Shown: positions 13,081 through 21,623 of the stretch, piece by piece
Layout: each line of letters begins with the position of its first letter
Numbering within the stretch: the stretch's first letter is position 1
DNA from: Haladaptatus paucihalophilus DX253
GTDB taxonomy: Archaea > Halobacteriota > Halobacteria > Halobacteriales > Haladaptataceae
Direction: 5' to 3'
Length of the DNA: 64,000 nucleotides
Assembly (NCBI RefSeq): GCF_000376445.1
Contig: NZ_AQXI01000001.1
Span: 2,319,734 to 2,383,733 of the forward strand
Made by a program: the position numbers and the translations under genes
The notes under the pieces: generated by a model
Seen by the model: only the letters and a program-made list of their open reading frames with translations
Databases searched by the model: none
What the model was told of the DNA's origin: nothing

Positions 13081-15036
13081 ATGAGCATACACACGGACGA
13101 AGACGACCCGTTCGAGGAACAGCGGGAGAACGCCGACAATCCGATGCGGCGTCTGTTCGTCGAATACGGGGGCGAAAATCGCTTCGCCTTCGTCGTCGGG
13201 GTCGTCTCCAGTCTCTTTGCCCGTATTCTCAACCTCTTACCGCCGATAATTCTCGGCGTCGCCCTCGATTCTCTCATCAACACGAACAAGAAAATACCCT
13301 ACTCGGAGGCGCTCTCCGGGCAGGTTCCGTTCCTGTCCGCGAGCATGGCCCAGGGAATTACACCGGGCACCGAAATCGGTCAGTTCTGGTTCTCGGTCGT
13401 CGTCATCGCGCTCGCGTTCGGCGTGGGGGCGATGTTCCACTGGGGGCGTAACTGGGGCTGGAACTCGTTCGCCCAGAACATCCAGCACTCGATTCGCACC
13501 GACACGTACGACAAGATGCAGCGACTGGACATGGAGTTCTTCTCGGACAAGCAGACCGGTGAGATGATGTCCATCCTCTCGAACGACGTGAACCGCTTGG
13601 AGCGGTTCCTCAACGACGGGATGAACTCCGCCTTCCGACTCGGCGTGATGGTCGTCGCCATCGCGGCCATCCTCTTCACCATCAACTGGCAACTCGCGCT
13701 TGTGGCGATGGTGCCGGTGCCGCTCATCGCGGCGTTCACCTACAAGTTCATCCAGATAATTCAACCCAAGTACTCCGACGTCCGCTCGTCGGTCGGCAAG
13801 GTCAACTCCCGACTGGAGAACAACCTCGGCGGCATTCAGGTCATCAAGACGAGCAACACGGAGTCCTTCGAGTCCGACCGCGTGGACGACGTGTCGAACG
13901 ACTACTTCGGCGCGAACTGGGACGCCATCGTCACCCGGATAAAGTTCTTCCCGTCGCTCCAGATTCTCTCCGGGCTGGGCTTCGCACTGACGTTCATCGT
14001 CGGCGGCCTCTGGGTGTTCAACGGCGAAGGACCGTGGTTCTTTTCGGGGAACTTGGAAGCCGGTGAGTTCGTCACGTTCATGCTCCTCACCCAGCGGTTC
14101 ATCTGGCCCATGGCGCAGTTCGGGTCCATCATCAACATGTACCAGCGCGCGTACGCCTCCAGTGCCCGCATCTTCGGGCTGATGGACGAACCGAGTCGGA
14201 TTCAGGAGGACCCCGACGCGAAGGACCTCGACGTCACCGAGGGAGAGGTCGTCTACGACCACGTGACCTTCGGCTACGACGAGAGCGAAACCATCGTGGA
14301 GGACATCACCTTCGAAGTCGAGGGCGGCGACACGCTGGCGCTCGTCGGCCCGACCGGGGCCGGAAAATCCACCGTCCTCAAACTCCTGCTCCGCATGTAC
14401 GACGTAAACGAAGGTGCCATCCGCATCGACGGCACCGACATCCGCGACGTGAGTTTGCCGAGCATCCGCCGGAACATCGGGTACGTCAGCCAGAACACCT
14501 TCCTCTTCTACGGGACGGTCAAGGAGAACATCGAGTACGGAACGTTCGACGCGACCGACGCGGAGATAGAGGCGGCCGCCAAGGCCGCCGAAGCGCACGA
14601 GTTCATCACCAATCTGCCCGACGGCTACGACACCAAAGTCGGCGAGCGCGGCGTGAAGCTTTCGGGCGGTCAGCGCCAGCGGATTTCCATCGCCCGCGCC
14701 ATTCTGAAGGACCCGGAAATCCTCATCCTCGACGAGGCGACCAGCGACGTGGACACGGAGACGGAGATGCTCATCCAGCGCAGCCTCGACAAACTCACCG
14801 AGAACCGGACGACGTTCGCCATCGCCCACCGCCTCTCGACCATCAAGGACGCGGACAAAATCGTCGTCCTCGAAGGCGGCAAAATCGTGGAACGCGGTCG
14901 CCACGACCAACTCATCGGCAACGACGGCCTGTATGCGCATCTCTGGGGCGTTCAGGCCGGAGAAATCGACGAGCTTCCACAGGAGTTCATCGACCGCGCC
15001 GCCCGGAGAACGGCGCGAACGGACGCCAACGACTGA
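13081..15036 (+). CDS. ABC-type exporter, fused membrane and ATPase domains
   Basis: A 651-residue half-transporter. Residues about 35-355 form the six-helix ABC exporter domain; about 385-625 form the ATPase with Walker A GPTGAGKST, the Q-loop region YVSQNTFLF, signature LSGGQRQR, Walker B ILILDEATS and the switch His in AIAHRLS. It would work as a homodimer that exports lipids, peptides or drugs using ATP. No partner gene is adjacent, so the substrate cannot be inferred. The Cys-free, acidic sequence is typical for haloarchaea. Confidence 0.93.
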   Translation: MSIHTDEDDPFEEQRENADNPMRRLFVEYGGENRFAFVVGVVSSLFARILNLLPPIILGVALDSLINTNKKIPYSEALSGQVPFLSASMAQGITPGTEIGQFWFSVVVIALAFGVGAMFHWGRNWGWNSFAQNIQHSIRTDTYDKMQRLDMEFFSDKQTGEMMSILSNDVNRLERFLNDGMNSAFRLGVMVVAIAAILFTINWQLALVAMVPVPLIAAFTYKFIQIIQPKYSDVRSSVGKVNSRLENNLGGIQVIKTSNTESFESDRVDDVSNDYFGANWDAIVTRIKFFPSLQILSGLGFALTFIVGGLWVFNGEGPWFFSGNLEAGEFVTFMLLTQRFIWPMAQFGSIINMYQRAYASSARIFGLMDEPSRIQEDPDAKDLDVTEGEVVYDHVTFGYDESETIVEDITFEVEGGDTLALVGPTGAGKSTVLKLLLRMYDVNEGAIRIDGTDIRDVSLPSIRRNIGYVSQNTFLFYGTVKENIEYGTFDATDAEIEAAAKAAEAHEFITNLPDGYDTKVGERGVKLSGGQRQRISIARAILKDPEILILDEATSDVDTETEMLIQRSLDKLTENRTTFAIAHRLSTIKDADKIVVLEGGKIVERGRHDQLIGNDGLYAHLWGVQAGEIDELPQEFIDRAARRTARTDAND

Positions 15037-15099
15037 CCGCGGTTACGCACCGCTGACGGTCACTGACGGCGGCGATTTGGTCCGACTCGAAGGCGGTTA

Positions 15100-15690
15100 T
15101 CACCGCCCGCGGTGGTACCGTCGTCCGCCTTTTTCGACCTGCAAATCCCGTTGTCGGGAAAGCGCCGCGTTCGCCTGTCGTTCGTATCGTCGAACCACCT
15201 CCTCGCGCTGTCGCTGTCGGCTTTTCGCCCGCTGTCGTTGCTGCTTCCAATTCGGGTCGCGGCGACCGCCGTACTTCGGTATCTCGCCTGTCTCCGATTT
15301 ACGGACCGGTTCCTCCGACGATTCAGTGGCGACTTCCTCCTCGCTCTCTCGCGGCGCGCGTCCTTCCCGTTCGCGCTGTTCGCGTGCATTCTGTTCGTTT
15401 TCCTCCGCCCCGCGTTTCGGAACCCTGCTTCCGTACCGTCCGCCGTACGAGGATGATTTCGCCGGTCGTTCGTACTCGCCCTCCGGTTGTCGTTTTCCCT
15501 CGTACCGCGCCGGACCCGCCGGTGGATGCGGTCGCTCTTCCTCCCGCCGTCGTTTCACTTCTCGTCGTCCTTCTACCTCTCGTCGTCCTTCCTCGCCGCG
15601 CTCCTCGTCGTAGTCCGATATCTCCTCCGTCGTCTCGTCCGTGATTCGCTCCTCTTCCGTTTCCCGTCCGGTGTTCTCGTCTGATACCAT
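15100..15690 (-). CDS. Arg/Glu-rich intrinsically disordered protein
   Basis: A 196-residue protein starting at the ATG at 15690 (an upstream in-frame codon at 15717 is less likely). It consists almost wholly of mixed charge tracts: acidic N-terminus (MVSDENTGRETEEERITDE), then REV/EGRRE repeats, then basic QRQRAKSRQRQREEVVRRYE. No hydrophobic core, signal or known domain is present. A scaffold or nucleic-acid-binding role is possible. The gene converges with the ABC exporter gene and its composition is normal. The opposite strand is also open over long stretches, because the R/E-rich codons leave few stops there; the minus-strand protein is preferred for its start site and haloarchaeal-like charge. 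Confidence 0.55.
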   Translation of the reverse strand: MVSDENTGRETEEERITDETTEEISDYDEERGEEGRREVEGRREVKRRREEERPHPPAGPARYEGKRQPEGEYERPAKSSSYGGRYGSRVPKRGAEENEQNAREQREREGRAPRESEEEVATESSEEPVRKSETGEIPKYGGRRDPNWKQQRQRAKSRQRQREEVVRRYERQANAALSRQRDLQVEKGGRRYHRGR

Positions 15691-15799
15691 TGTCTCTCTG
15701 GCCCGAAATACTCGCAAATAGCGAATAAACCGGCGTGACTGTTCAGACGGTTTGTCGGAGTTCCGTCGGCTGTTTCGAAACGGGTAACGGAGGGTTTCC

Positions 15800-16645
15800 T
15801 TAGCTCTGTGGCGATGTCCTGTTCATCGCGGGTTCGGATTGCAGAAACTTGACTCCGTACTCGGCCAACCACGAGAGCGTTTTTTGCACCGCGGCGGGGT
15901 CGGCGACGCGATAGCTCGCCATCGTCGGCGGTTCGTGTCCCACTTTGACCCCGAGTCCCATGTCGGGAAGGACGTGAAACGCGTCCTCGTCGGTTCGGTC
16001 GTCGCCGACGTACAGCGGAAGCCACGTTTCGTCGTCCGGGACGCGCCGCTCGTAGAGCCACCGAATCGCCCGTCCCTTGTGCCAATCGACGTCCGGGCGC
16101 AGTTCGATGACCTGCTTTCCGGTCGTGACGCGCACGTCCTCTACGTCCGCGACGACATCGCGGACCGCCTCCCGAACCTCCGGAACGCGGTCGTCGTCGG
16201 TGAGTCGGTAGTGAATCGACGCGGTGACGCCCTTGTCCTCGACGAAGGCTCCGTCTATCGCGGCGAGTTTCGAATCGAGAGTTGCGGAGAGGCGTCCGAT
16301 TTCGTCCGTCGCGTCTTCCGCGACCGGGTGGGTATGTCGTTCGTCGCTCGTTCCGATTTCCAACCCGTGGTTTCCGGCGTAGGCGATGCCGTCCACATCG
16401 ACTCGTTCTTGGAGGTCGTCCAATCCCCGTCCGCTGACGATGCCAACCTGGACGTCCGGCGAATCGCGGAGGTCTTCGATGACGGTCCGGGTCGCCGGTG
16501 GCAGCCGAACGTCGTCGGGGTGGTCTTCTATCGGTGCGAGCGACCCGTCGAAATCGAACATCGACAACATCCCGTCCGTGTCCCGCAATCGCCGTACCAA
16601 CGCGTAGAGGTGGTGGTGGAGCGGGTCGGGTACGTCTTCACTCAT
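15800..16645 (-). CDS. otsB: Trehalose-6-phosphate phosphatase
   Basis: A 281-residue HAD-superfamily protein. The catalytic motif is FDFDGSLAPI near residue 30 (Asp nucleophile and Asp acid/base), the substrate motif AGNHGLEI lies in the cap region, and VGDDRTDEDAF holds the Mg-binding acids. It removes phosphate from trehalose-6-phosphate in the cytoplasm, the second step of trehalose synthesis. Its start overlaps the end of otsA by 4 nt (ATGA), so the two are co-translated. Trehalose made by this route is a known compatible solute in some haloarchaea such as Haladaptatus. Confidence 0.93.
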   Translation of the reverse strand: MSEDVPDPLHHHLYALVRRLRDTDGMLSMFDFDGSLAPIEDHPDDVRLPPATRTVIEDLRDSPDVQVGIVSGRGLDDLQERVDVDGIAYAGNHGLEIGTSDERHTHPVAEDATDEIGRLSATLDSKLAAIDGAFVEDKGVTASIHYRLTDDDRVPEVREAVRDVVADVEDVRVTTGKQVIELRPDVDWHKGRAIRWLYERRVPDDETWLPLYVGDDRTDEDAFHVLPDMGLGVKVGHEPPTMASYRVADPAAVQKTLSWLAEYGVKFLQSEPAMNRTSPQS

Positions 16646-18144
16646 CGTCTCTGTGGTGATTTCGCGGCCACTTCACGGCCTCGTCGAATCGCTTCGATGG
16701 TTCGGAACTGGGCGTTCATCCATGCGTACACATCGTTCGAATGCACTTGTTTTCTGAGGTCGTGCATCCGTCGTTTTCGCTCCGACTTGGGGAGCGAGAG
16801 CGCGCGTTCGATGGCTTCCACGAACTCGTTCGTGTGATGGGGGTGTACGGTCACCGCCTCGTCGCCGAGTTCCTCGTTCGCGCCCGTCAGCTCGCTCAAA
16901 AGAAGCACGCCCGGTTCGTCCACTTGCGAGGCGACGAACTCCTTCGCCACGAGATTCATCCCGTCGCGCCGTGGACTGACGATACCGAGGTCCGCCTCGC
17001 GGTACAGCGCCGCCAACCCTTCCTTCGGGAGATGCTCGTTCAGATAGACGACCGGCACCCAGTCGTCGGTCCCGAACCGGTCGTTGATTCGCTCGATTTC
17101 CGATTCGACCTCCGCTTGTAACTCCCCGTACGCGTCTATCTGGCTCCTGCTCTCGCTCGCCTTTTGGACGTACGTGAACTCGCCGCGCCACTCCGGGTGT
17201 CGCTCCCAGAACCGCTCCAGCGCGGTGAGTCGCTCGGGAATTCCCTTGGTGTAATCGAGTCGTTCGACCCCCACCGCGACCGTCTCGCCGAGGTCGTGCT
17301 CCCGTCGGAACGACTCCCAGAACGCCGTCGTCTCCGTCGAGTCGGCGAGTTCCTGTCGATTGTCGGCGTCGATGCCGAGCGGGAACGGTCGAACGAACGT
17401 CCGCCCGCCCTCGTAGACCACGCTTCGCGTCGCTCTATCGACTCGCGTCCCCGAGAGCATCGCGGCACAGTCGAGGAAGTTCTGGCAGTATCGCTCCGTG
17501 TGGAATCCGACGAGATCGTTCGCCAGCAATCCGTCGAGCAGTTGCTCGTAGTGCGGGCACGCCTGAAACGCGTCCCACGACGGCCACGTGATGTGCCAGA
17601 ATTGCATGCAGAACGCGTCCGGTCGTTCCTCGCGCACCATCCGGGGAGCCAGCCCGAGATGGTAATCCTGAAACCAGACCACCGACTCCTCGGTCGTCTC
17701 GTCGGCGATGGCGTCCGCGAAGGCGCGGTTCGCCCGCTGATAATGCTCCCAAAACGCGGTGTCGGCGTTCATCTTCGCCGGGTCGATGTGGCAGATCGGC
17801 CAGAGCACCTGATTGCTGTAGCCGTAGTAGTATCCCTCAACTTGCTCGTCCGTGAGTTCGACGCGCCGAATGTCGTAGGCTGGCGACTCGGGTGGTACGC
17901 CAACGCGCCCGTCCTCGTCGGCCACGTCGAAATCGGCGTCGCCGCTCCCCCACGCCACCCACGTCCCACCGGCGGACTGCATCACGGGGTCGAGCGCCGA
18001 CGTGAGCCCCCCCGCCGGACGGCTGACGGAAATCTCGCCGTTCTCACGTTCGTGGCTGTACGGTTGGCGATTCGATGCGACTATCAGTTCCCGGTCCCCG
18101 AGGAGCGAGGAGACGGTTTCGGCCGTCGGTCCATCCCCTGTCAT
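16642..18144 (-). CDS. otsA: Trehalose-6-phosphate synthase (GT20)
   Basis: A 500-residue GT-B enzyme of family GT20. Clear motifs: SNRQPY and PAGGLTSAL at the N-terminus (glucose-6-phosphate site), WFQDYHL, HITWPSWDAF, RLDYTKGIPER and DGMNLVAKEF (nucleotide-sugar site). It joins a nucleotide-activated glucose to glucose-6-phosphate. It heads the otsA-otsB operon with a 4-nt overlap. The length matches haloarchaeal and bacterial OtsA. The operon is monocistronic otherwise, with a 190-nt gap to the next minus-strand gene. Confidence 0.95.
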   Translation of the reverse strand: MTGDGPTAETVSSLLGDRELIVASNRQPYSHERENGEISVSRPAGGLTSALDPVMQSAGGTWVAWGSGDADFDVADEDGRVGVPPESPAYDIRRVELTDEQVEGYYYGYSNQVLWPICHIDPAKMNADTAFWEHYQRANRAFADAIADETTEESVVWFQDYHLGLAPRMVREERPDAFCMQFWHITWPSWDAFQACPHYEQLLDGLLANDLVGFHTERYCQNFLDCAAMLSGTRVDRATRSVVYEGGRTFVRPFPLGIDADNRQELADSTETTAFWESFRREHDLGETVAVGVERLDYTKGIPERLTALERFWERHPEWRGEFTYVQKASESRSQIDAYGELQAEVESEIERINDRFGTDDWVPVVYLNEHLPKEGLAALYREADLGIVSPRRDGMNLVAKEFVASQVDEPGVLLLSELTGANEELGDEAVTVHPHHTNEFVEAIERALSLPKSERKRRMHDLRKQVHSNDVYAWMNAQFRTIEAIRRGREVAAKSPQRR

Positions 18145-18333
18145 GATTTCGCTTCTGACCCCCGGTCGAGACTTGCACGTCTGTATTCGTTCATCAGTTA
18201 TCGGTGGGTCGTGACTGCGACGAATAAGGCAGTCGTCCGTTCAACTGGTTTCGCCGTGAAAAACGATGGTAACGACCACTTACAGCGCTCGTAGGCTACA
18301 ACTAGTCGCGGTAATCCTCTCGTTACGATTCCG

Positions 18334-18648
18334 TCAGAACGACTCCGTATCCGGGTCTTCGTCGGCCGCGGACTGTTCGACGCCGCCGCGGTCGGAGTAG
18401 CGTTGGCGACCGACCGCATCACTGTCAACCATTGTCATGATTGATTGTCGAACTTCCTCCGCCGAATCGAAGGTATCGTTCATCGGTCCGAGCACTTCTT
18501 CGAACGTTTCCGATCCCTTCGGATAGTCGATTTCGTACTCGCCGTACTCCGAGACGAGTTCGTCCACGTCCGCGGGATAGTCGTGTTCCTCCAGTTTGCC
18601 GCTCAGTTCCCCCAATTCCACACCTTGCTCTCGCTCGCGGTCGGACAT
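18334..18648 (-). CDS. DUF5789 family protein
   Basis: A 104-residue very acidic protein with the family phrases LGELSGKLEEHDYPADVDEL, EYEIDYPKGSETFEEVLGP and AEEVRQSIMTMVDSDAVGR. The family is known from haloarchaea and has no assigned function; the helix-rich pattern suggests a small soluble regulator or binding protein. The short Ser/Asp-rich tail is probably disordered. It diverges from the creatininase-type gene 82 nt away. Confidence 0.8.
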   Translation of the reverse strand: MSDREREQGVELGELSGKLEEHDYPADVDELVSEYGEYEIDYPKGSETFEEVLGPMNDTFDSAEEVRQSIMTMVDSDAVGRQRYSDRGGVEQSAADEDPDTESF

Positions 18649-18729
18649 GGACGGAACGACAGCACTGAGTTAGTAAGTCCTTCCGGCCGACCCCGCGATT
18701 ACAAGGGGATTGCCGAACACGAAACCCGT

Positions 18730-19467
18730 ATGCACCTCTCCGATGCGACGTGGACCGACGCCGACGACGTGGACACGGACCTCGCGCTCCTCCCCGTCGG
18801 AAGCACCGAACAGCACGGCCCGCACGCACCGCTCGGCACCGACTGGTTGAACGCCGAAGCCGTCGCGGACGCGGGCGCGGCGGCGTACGACGGCGAGGTC
18901 GTCGTCGCCCCGCCGATTTCCGTCGGCGTGAGCGAGGAGCACCGCCAGTTCACCGGCACGCTGTGGGTCTCGGAGGACACCTTCCGCCGGTACGTCCGCG
19001 AGACGGTCGCCAGTCTCGCCCATCACGGCTGGAATCGCGTCGTCATCGTCAACGGTCACGGCGGCAACGTGGCCGCGCTCCGGGAGGTCGCGGGGACGAT
19101 AACCCGCCACGACGAGGCCTACGCCGTTCCGTTCACGTGGTTCGAAGCGGTCGGCGACCACCGGAGCGACATGGGCCACGCCGGGCCGCTCGAAACCGCC
19201 TTCCTCCGTCACACTCGCCCCGACCTCGTGCGCGAGGACGAAATCGAAGCGGCCCGCGAGGGCGCGAGCGACGGCTGGGGGGAGTGGGTGTCCTACACCA
19301 ACCTCGCCTACGACAGCGCGGAGTTCACGGAAAACGGCGTCGTCGGCGACCCGACCGACGGTGACGAGGAGCGCGGCGAAGAACTGCTCGAACTGGCGAC
19401 GCAATCGCTGGTGAAACTGCTCTCGGCGGTCGAATCGCGGGACGTGTCCCGTCCCGACCGCGAGTAG
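18730..19467 (+). CDS. Creatininase-family amidohydrolase
   Basis: A 245-residue metal-dependent amidohydrolase. The N-terminus has LLPVGSTEQHGPHAPLGTD (Glu, His and Asp metal ligands) and the centre IVNGHGGNVAALRE (His ligand). The family includes creatininase, the F420-related formamide hydrolase ArfB and peptide hydrolase MftE. In archaea a role in riboflavin/F420 precursor synthesis has been shown for ArfB, so that is one option here, but no neighbour decides it. The start is the ATG at 18730; the longer upstream frame has no haloarchaeal-like sequence. Confidence 0.85.
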   Translation: MHLSDATWTDADDVDTDLALLPVGSTEQHGPHAPLGTDWLNAEAVADAGAAAYDGEVVVAPPISVGVSEEHRQFTGTLWVSEDTFRRYVRETVASLAHHGWNRVVIVNGHGGNVAALREVAGTITRHDEAYAVPFTWFEAVGDHRSDMGHAGPLETAFLRHTRPDLVREDEIEAAREGASDGWGEWVSYTNLAYDSAEFTENGVVGDPTDGDEERGEELLELATQSLVKLLSAVESRDVSRPDRE

Positions 19468-19482
19468 GTCGATTCGTCCCCC

Positions 19483-19965
19483 TTACTCTTCCTCTTCTTC
19501 CTCCGCTTCCGCCTCTTCCGCTTCCACCTCGTCGTCAGCCGCCGATTCCTCGGCTTCATCGTCGTCGCTTTCGTCGTCGGCTTCCAACTCCTCCAGCGAC
19601 CCCTTCAGGCTCGGAATCGTGCTCGCCAGTTCGCCGACCTGCTCGCGGGCGTCCTCGACGTCCGAGATGGCGGCGTCGATGGTCTCGATTTCGTCCTTCA
19701 GGTCGTCGGCGTCCTCGAACGCGTCGGCCCGCTGGCCCATCGCGTACCACTTCTTGGCGTCGTGGAGGTGGTCCTCCGCGTCGCCGACGTCGAGCGCCGA
19801 GCGGAGCGCGTTGAGCGCTCCAAGCGTGTTCTCGGCGTCGGTCTCCCAGACGGCTTCCACGGGTGGCAGTTCCTCGCGGGCGGCCGCGAGGTGTTCTTCG
19901 ACGTCTTCCCGCATTTCGTTCGCCGCTTCACCGAACAGTTCGTCATCGAACGAAGATTGACTCAT
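19483..19965 (-). CDS. DUF5790 family acidic coiled-coil protein
   Basis: A 160-residue protein starting at MSQSSFDDELFGEAANEM. Helical stretches (NALRSALDVGDAEDHLHDAK, WYAMGQRADAFEDADDLKDE, VEDAREQVGELAST) predict a helical bundle or coiled coil, followed by a tail of about 35 almost purely Glu/Asp/Ala residues. The family is known from haloarchaea; its role is unknown. The gene converges with the creatininase-type gene with 15 nt between stops. Confidence 0.8.
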   Translation of the reverse strand: MSQSSFDDELFGEAANEMREDVEEHLAAAREELPPVEAVWETDAENTLGALNALRSALDVGDAEDHLHDAKKWYAMGQRADAFEDADDLKDEIETIDAAISDVEDAREQVGELASTIPSLKGSLEELEADDESDDDEAEESAADDEVEAEEAEAEEEEEE

Positions 19966-20044
19966 GTCGCGTGATTGGACGGGATTACATTTAAAAGATA
20001 ACCCGAAACCGGAAGTGAAAGACCAGACCTCCACCTTTTGCTGC

Positions 20045-20074
20045 GCGGAAATCGCGGCGATGCCGCGATTCCGC
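20045..20074. repeat. Imperfect 30-nt palindrome
   Basis: GCGGAAATCGCGGC and GCCGCGATTCCGC are reverse complements apart from one extra A. It lies in the 290-nt gap between the DUF5790 gene and mptD. The rest of the gap contains CTCACTCGCGTTCGCC near 20121, related to the palindrome core, but no gene. Confidence 0.5.
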
Positions 20075-20257
20075 TGGCAAAATCTGGACCAAAACCTCGG
20101 TGCTCCCTCGACTCACGGCTCACTCGCGTTCGCCGTTCGTTTCCGTCCGCGCCGAGTCCGCTCGCTCCTCCGTCGCTCGCGGTGGGGGTTCTAGTTCCCG
20201 GCGCAAAGTCGGACGGCCTATCGCTCACGTCCGTTCGCTGGTCGAACTCGATGTTCC

Positions 20258-20599
20258 TCACTCCTTCCGAACCGACTCGATTTTCATCAGCGGGTAGCCG
20301 TCTTCCATTTCCATTTTGGTGACGACTTCGGTTCCCTCGTGGTCGATGACGATTTCGACTTCCATGTATCGCCCCGTCAACTCGGTATACCCGTGCTCTA
20401 TCTCGTCTTCGAGTTTGTCGGTCAGGATGTCCACTTCGACCGATTCACAGGAGGGCTGGTTTTCGATGCTCTCCTCGATTGCGCGTTCGAGGCTGTCTGC
20501 GCTCTCGGGGGAGACGGGAGTGCCCGCGAACTGGTGATACAGCGCGCCGAACTTGATTCCGGCTTCGAAACAGGCGGCGTCTCGCGTCGTCGGTTCCAT
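20258..20599 (-). CDS. mptD: Archaeal dihydroneopterin aldolase (MptD family)
   Basis: A 113-residue protein matching the archaeal aldolase family (PF04038): AACFEAGIKFGALYHQFAGT, PVSPESADSLERAIEES and the C-terminal GYPLMKIESV. In methanogens MptD splits 7,8-dihydroneopterin to 6-hydroxymethyl-dihydropterin on the way to tetrahydromethanopterin; in haloarchaea the product serves folate-type cofactor synthesis. The ATG at 20599 is chosen because the family starts a few residues before AACFEAG. It diverges from the aIF2-beta gene with 85 nt between starts. Confidence 0.85.
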   Translation of the reverse strand: MEPTTRDAACFEAGIKFGALYHQFAGTPVSPESADSLERAIEESIENQPSCESVEVDILTDKLEDEIEHGYTELTGRYMEVEIVIDHEGTEVVTKMEMEDGYPLMKIESVRKE

Positions 20600-20684
20600 G
20601 CCGGAAACGAAGCGTCGGGGGGTTAAAGTTCGTGATGACATGGAACACGGAGAACCTTTACGTGTTCACCTCTCAACGAACGGT

Positions 20685-21293
20685 ATGGATTACAATTCAG
20701 CCCTCGACAGAGGCATGGACGCCGTTCCAGACCTCGAAACGAGCGACGAGCGGTTCAGCTATCCCGACCCGGCCGTCCAGAAGGACGGGTCGTTCACACG
20801 ACTGACCAACTTGGACGACATCGCCGACGCCCTGTCACGAGACGGCGAACACGTTCACAGCGCGCTCCAGCGCGAACTCGGTACCAGCGGGAAGTACGAG
20901 GAAGGACAGGCACGATACAGCGGATCGTTCACCGAGTCCGACTTCAACACCGCACTGGACGAGTACGTAGAGGAGTTCGTCATCTGTTCGGAGTGTGGTC
21001 TGCCGGACACGCGACTCGTGCGCGAGAACCGCAACCTCATGCTCCGCTGTGACGCCTGTGGTGCGTTCCGACCGGTCACGAAGCGAAGCACGACGAGCCG
21101 AACCCAACAGCGCGATGCCGTCGAAGAGGGGCGGACCTACGAGGTCAAAATCACCGGCACCGGACGAAAGGGCGACGGCGTTGCGGAACGCGGCAAGTAC
21201 ACGATTTTCGTCCCCGGCGCACAGAAGGGCGACGAAGTGCAGGTGTACATCGAGAGCGTCCGCGGCAACCTCGCGTTCGCGCGGCTCGCCTGA
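20685..21293 (+). CDS. Translation initiation factor 2 subunit beta with C-terminal TRAM domain
   Basis: A 202-residue protein. Residues 1-130 are aIF2-beta: the N-terminal segment, the alpha/beta core (FTRLTNLDDIADALSRDGEH) and the zinc ribbon CSECGLPDTRL to CDACGAFRPV. Residues about 145-202 form a TRAM domain (GRTYEVKITGTGRKGDGVAE to GNLAFARLA), an RNA-binding beta barrel. aIF2 brings initiator tRNA to the small ribosomal subunit. The TRAM fusion is a haloarchaeal feature and may add RNA contact. CTTTACG about 30 nt upstream fits a TATA element. Confidence 0.93.
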   Translation: MDYNSALDRGMDAVPDLETSDERFSYPDPAVQKDGSFTRLTNLDDIADALSRDGEHVHSALQRELGTSGKYEEGQARYSGSFTESDFNTALDEYVEEFVICSECGLPDTRLVRENRNLMLRCDACGAFRPVTKRSTTSRTQQRDAVEEGRTYEVKITGTGRKGDGVAERGKYTIFVPGAQKGDEVQVYIESVRGNLAFARLA

Positions 21294-21342
21294 GCGGGGT
21301 TCCTGCGAAAGCTTCTTTTGCCTCTCGTTCCGATGAACGGGC

Positions 21343-21561
21343 ATGTTCGAATCGCTCCTCGAACTCGGCATGTTCGCACTGTACATCGCCGGGTCGGGGT
21401 TGTTGACGGTTCTCGGAGCAGTGACCGAATATCAAGGTATCCAGAACGCGCTCTCCGGCGATAACACGATGGCGCTGTGGTTCGTTTGGATGGGTACTGT
21501 GGCCCTCATCGCGGGCCTCATGCTCGCCCGCGATAAGGTTCTGCACCGCGTAACGGCGTAA
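21343..21561 (+). CDS. Small two-helix membrane protein of unknown function
   Basis: A 72-residue protein with hydrophobic helices at about residues 5-26 and 45-62 joined by a short polar loop (VTEYQGIQNALSGDNT). No family was recognised with certainty. It lies 50 nt after the aIF2-beta gene on the same strand, but its own promoter is possible. The codon use is normal. Confidence 0.6.
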   Translation: MFESLLELGMFALYIAGSGLLTVLGAVTEYQGIQNALSGDNTMALWFVWMGTVALIAGLMLARDKVLHRVTA

Positions 21562-21623
21562 CTGTCGTCGTCTCGCCGGAAAATCGCATGGTTCTTATCG
21601 GGGTTGTACCTCTAGCCGATTGA

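Noticed and set aside
13237-14940. 567-codon minus-strand frame opposite the ABC exporter
   Set aside because: It is the usual mirror frame of a GC-rich haloarchaeal gene; the plus strand has all ABC motifs.
17164-18294. 376-codon plus-strand frame opposite otsA
   Set aside because: otsA carries every GT20 motif on the minus strand; the plus frame has no protein-like pattern.
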